From contig CAYZCW010000011.1 in assembly GCA_964477035.1 (NCBI GenBank), positions 1 through 64,000 on the forward strand: DNA of 64,000 nucleotides, written 5' to 3'. Positions within the stretch are counted from its first letter, which is position 1. Every line of letters begins with the position of its first letter. A program made the position numbers and the translations under genes. Shown here in pieces: positions 62,847-64,000 of the stretch. Under the pieces are notes generated by a model. It was not told the origin of the DNA. It did no database searches and worked only from the letters and a program-made list of their open reading frames with translations. This DNA is from SLSG01 sp964477035. GTDB taxonomy: Bacteria; Bacteroidota; Bacteroidia; Bacteroidales; UBA7960.

Positions 62847-63227
62847 TTAACGACTGCAGCAGCTTCCACCCTCTTTGGCTGCCTGGCCGGTTTTGTCGCC
62901 AGCACGGCGCTCGTAATGGCAGCAAGCCGGAAGTTTCTCATAAACTTCATCGTTGGCGCGTACCATTTCGGTATCATGCCCGGCTTCGGCAATTTTTTTA
63001 TGCACATCCTCCAGCTCTACCTTGTTGGCATCGTACTGAATAGTAAGCATTTTGGATTCAAGGTTCCAGTCAGCCGACGCAACACCATCAAGGCTTTTTG
63101 CGGCTTTTTCAATGCGGGTTTCACACATGCCACAAGCACCGTAAACCTTAAACTCGGCTTTGGTGGTTTGCTGGCCAAATCCCATGAAAGGGATCACAAG
63201 GAAAGCAATAACAAGAAAGGTTTTCAT
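62847..63227 (-). CDS. Secreted heavy-metal-associated (CopZ-like) protein
   Basis: The 126-residue product has a signal peptide (TFLVIAFLVIPFMGFGQQ) and an HMA domain with metal motif GACGMCETRIEKA (Cys32, Cys35) and the SLDGVASADWNLESKMLTI strand set. The C-terminal part has two Cys-Cys pairs (PACCHYERR and GGSCCSR), which could bind more metal. As an exported protein it may act as a periplasmic copper chaperone for the CusCBA system, unlike the cytosolic CopZ. The gene lies 41 bases before the HMA-MauE gene. Confidence 0.88.
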   Translation of the reverse strand: MKTFLVIAFLVIPFMGFGQQTTKAEFKVYGACGMCETRIEKAAKSLDGVASADWNLESKMLTIQYDANKVELEDVHKKIAEAGHDTEMVRANDEVYEKLPACCHYERRAGDKTGQAAKEGGSCCSR

Positions 63228-63327
63228 AGCAGTTTGTTTTTAGGTTGTCACTAAAATAGTTACACTGCAATAATAATTCAATCCCCCGGGCTTTCTGTTA
63301 CACATTTCCGGGAAAAAAATGTAAGAT

Positions 63328-63891
63328 TTACAGCTGGTCCAGGCCTTTCCGCTCCTTCCCCCTGAGTCTGCGGAACTGCCCGGGGGTCATGCCGGTGTTC
63401 TTTTTGAACTGGTTTGCCAGGTAGGCAGCACTGCTATAGCCCATGCGGTAGGCGATTTCAGACAGGCTCAGCTCGTCATACACGATCAGTTCCTTTGCCT
63501 TCTCGATCTTTTGCCGGATGATGAACTGCTCGATGGTGATGCCTTCGACGGCGGAGAACAGGTTGCTGATGTAGTTGTACTCGTAGGGCAGACTGTCTGC
63601 GATCACGGCGGACCAGTTGGCAGAGAGCGCGTCCGGGCCGCCATGGTGGATCCTTTCGATCACGAGGGATTTCACCTGTTCGATCAGCCGGCTTTTTTTA
63701 TCCCCGATGATTTCGAAACCAAGCCCGTTAAGCGCTGCCCCGAATTTTTCCATGACGGCGGGCGGGAGTTCATCAGGGGTTTCCAGCACGCCCAGCTGAA
63801 TGTGGCCGCAGGCGATGCCCAGTTTTTCTGCCTCCTGCTGCACGGCAAGGATGCATCGCCGGCAAACCATGTTTTTAATGTGGATGCGCAT
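63328..63891 (-). CDS. AraC-family regulator with N-terminal CxxC sensor-like domain
   Basis: Probable copper-responsive transcription factor. The 187-residue product starts with a short HMA/ACT-like region with cysteines Cys10 and Cys13 (IKNMVCRRCILAVQQEAEKL) and about 85 residues in all, followed by an AraC DNA-binding domain with two helix-turn-helix units (DELSLSEIAYRMGYSSAAYLA and NTGMTPGQFRRLR). AraC proteins usually have larger sensor domains; here the CxxC motif may hold Cu(I). It lies 100 bases upstream of the secreted HMA gene and is the first gene of the copper locus, so it likely controls the operon. Confidence 0.88.
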   Translation of the reverse strand: MRIHIKNMVCRRCILAVQQEAEKLGIACGHIQLGVLETPDELPPAVMEKFGAALNGLGFEIIGDKKSRLIEQVKSLVIERIHHGGPDALSANWSAVIADSLPYEYNYISNLFSAVEGITIEQFIIRQKIEKAKELIVYDELSLSEIAYRMGYSSAAYLANQFKKNTGMTPGQFRRLRGKERKGLDQL

Positions 63892-64000
63892 TGGGGCAGG
63901 TTTTCGGTGATGATTCCGTGCTGACCGCCCGTTGGGGCAGGGATGGAAAGACCCTGCCTTTTCCGCAGGAGGTTGTTAAAAGCATCTATAAGATTAACCA
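63892..64000. other. Right-edge non-coding stretch with a small hairpin
   Basis: This 109-base end piece upstream of the AraC-type gene holds a 7-bp stem (GGCAGGG at 63936-63942, CCCTGCC at 63952-63958) followed by TTTT on the plus strand. It could be the terminator of no visible plus-strand gene or a leader hairpin on the other strand. No coding frame is seen. Confidence 0.35.

Overview
The window looks like chromosomal DNA of a moderately GC-rich member of the Bacteroidota, probably class Bacteroidia. Support comes from promoter-like elements of the Bacteroidota type (TAnnTTTG, one with a TTG 19 bases upstream in front of a tRNA gene), few recognisable Shine-Dalgarno sequences, and gene families typical of the phylum: thioredoxin lipoproteins with an N-terminal DUF4369-like region, DUF5916 outer-membrane proteins, ~800-residue FtsX/MacB-type permeases, ~1,260-residue CusA pumps with CusB carrying YHS-like and DUF3347-like domains, and many lipoproteins with short signal peptides. 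No rRNA, CRISPR array, transposase, integrase or phage gene was seen.

Layout. 1-16.5 kb is core and housekeeping: the start of a probable MscS channel, gapA, lpxH, a cysteine-dioxygenase-like cupin, then a minus-strand run purH-mreB-mreC-mreD followed by a TlpA-like lipoprotein; a YitT protein; an MFS carrier; a di-haem cytochrome with a putative outer-membrane partner; a DUF3006 / ComEC-like metallo-beta-lactamase pair and an SGNH hydrolase. A tRNA-Asp gene with its own promoter and terminator sits at 16.7 kb. From 16.8 to 22.9 kb lies a segment of visibly lower GC bounded by an 18-bp direct repeat. It holds a beta-helix lipoprotein, a small lipoprotein behind a textbook sigma-54 promoter, and the NtrC/NtrB-type two-component pair that probably drives it.

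23-40.8 kb is mixed accessory content: a DUF5916 protein, an NTF2-like lipoprotein, decayed DNA, an ECF sigma factor with a membrane partner and a periplasmic protein ending in a TonB-plug-like segment, a broken cobalamin adenosyltransferase, a CGGC protein divergent from a radical SAM enzyme, an antiporter, an amidase, an alpha/beta hydrolase, and an oxidative-stress/haem group (katG, SOUL protein, glutathione peroxidase).

40.9-46.8 kb is the most unusual locus: an overlapping operon of a 923-residue protein with three tandem TrpX-like substrate-binding domains, a STAS protein with an unrecognised 300-residue C-terminal region, a permease and an ATPase. It looks like an ABC importer with a built-in STAS regulator. 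47-50.7 kb pairs a TrkH potassium channel with a KdpE-like regulator and a short KdpD-like kinase. 50.9-55.1 kb has a GH51 arabinofuranosidase and an FtsX-type permease. 55.1-63.9 kb is a copper/silver efflux operon in the order AraC-type regulator, secreted HMA protein, HMA-MauE membrane protein, CusA, TolC-type CusC, CusB.
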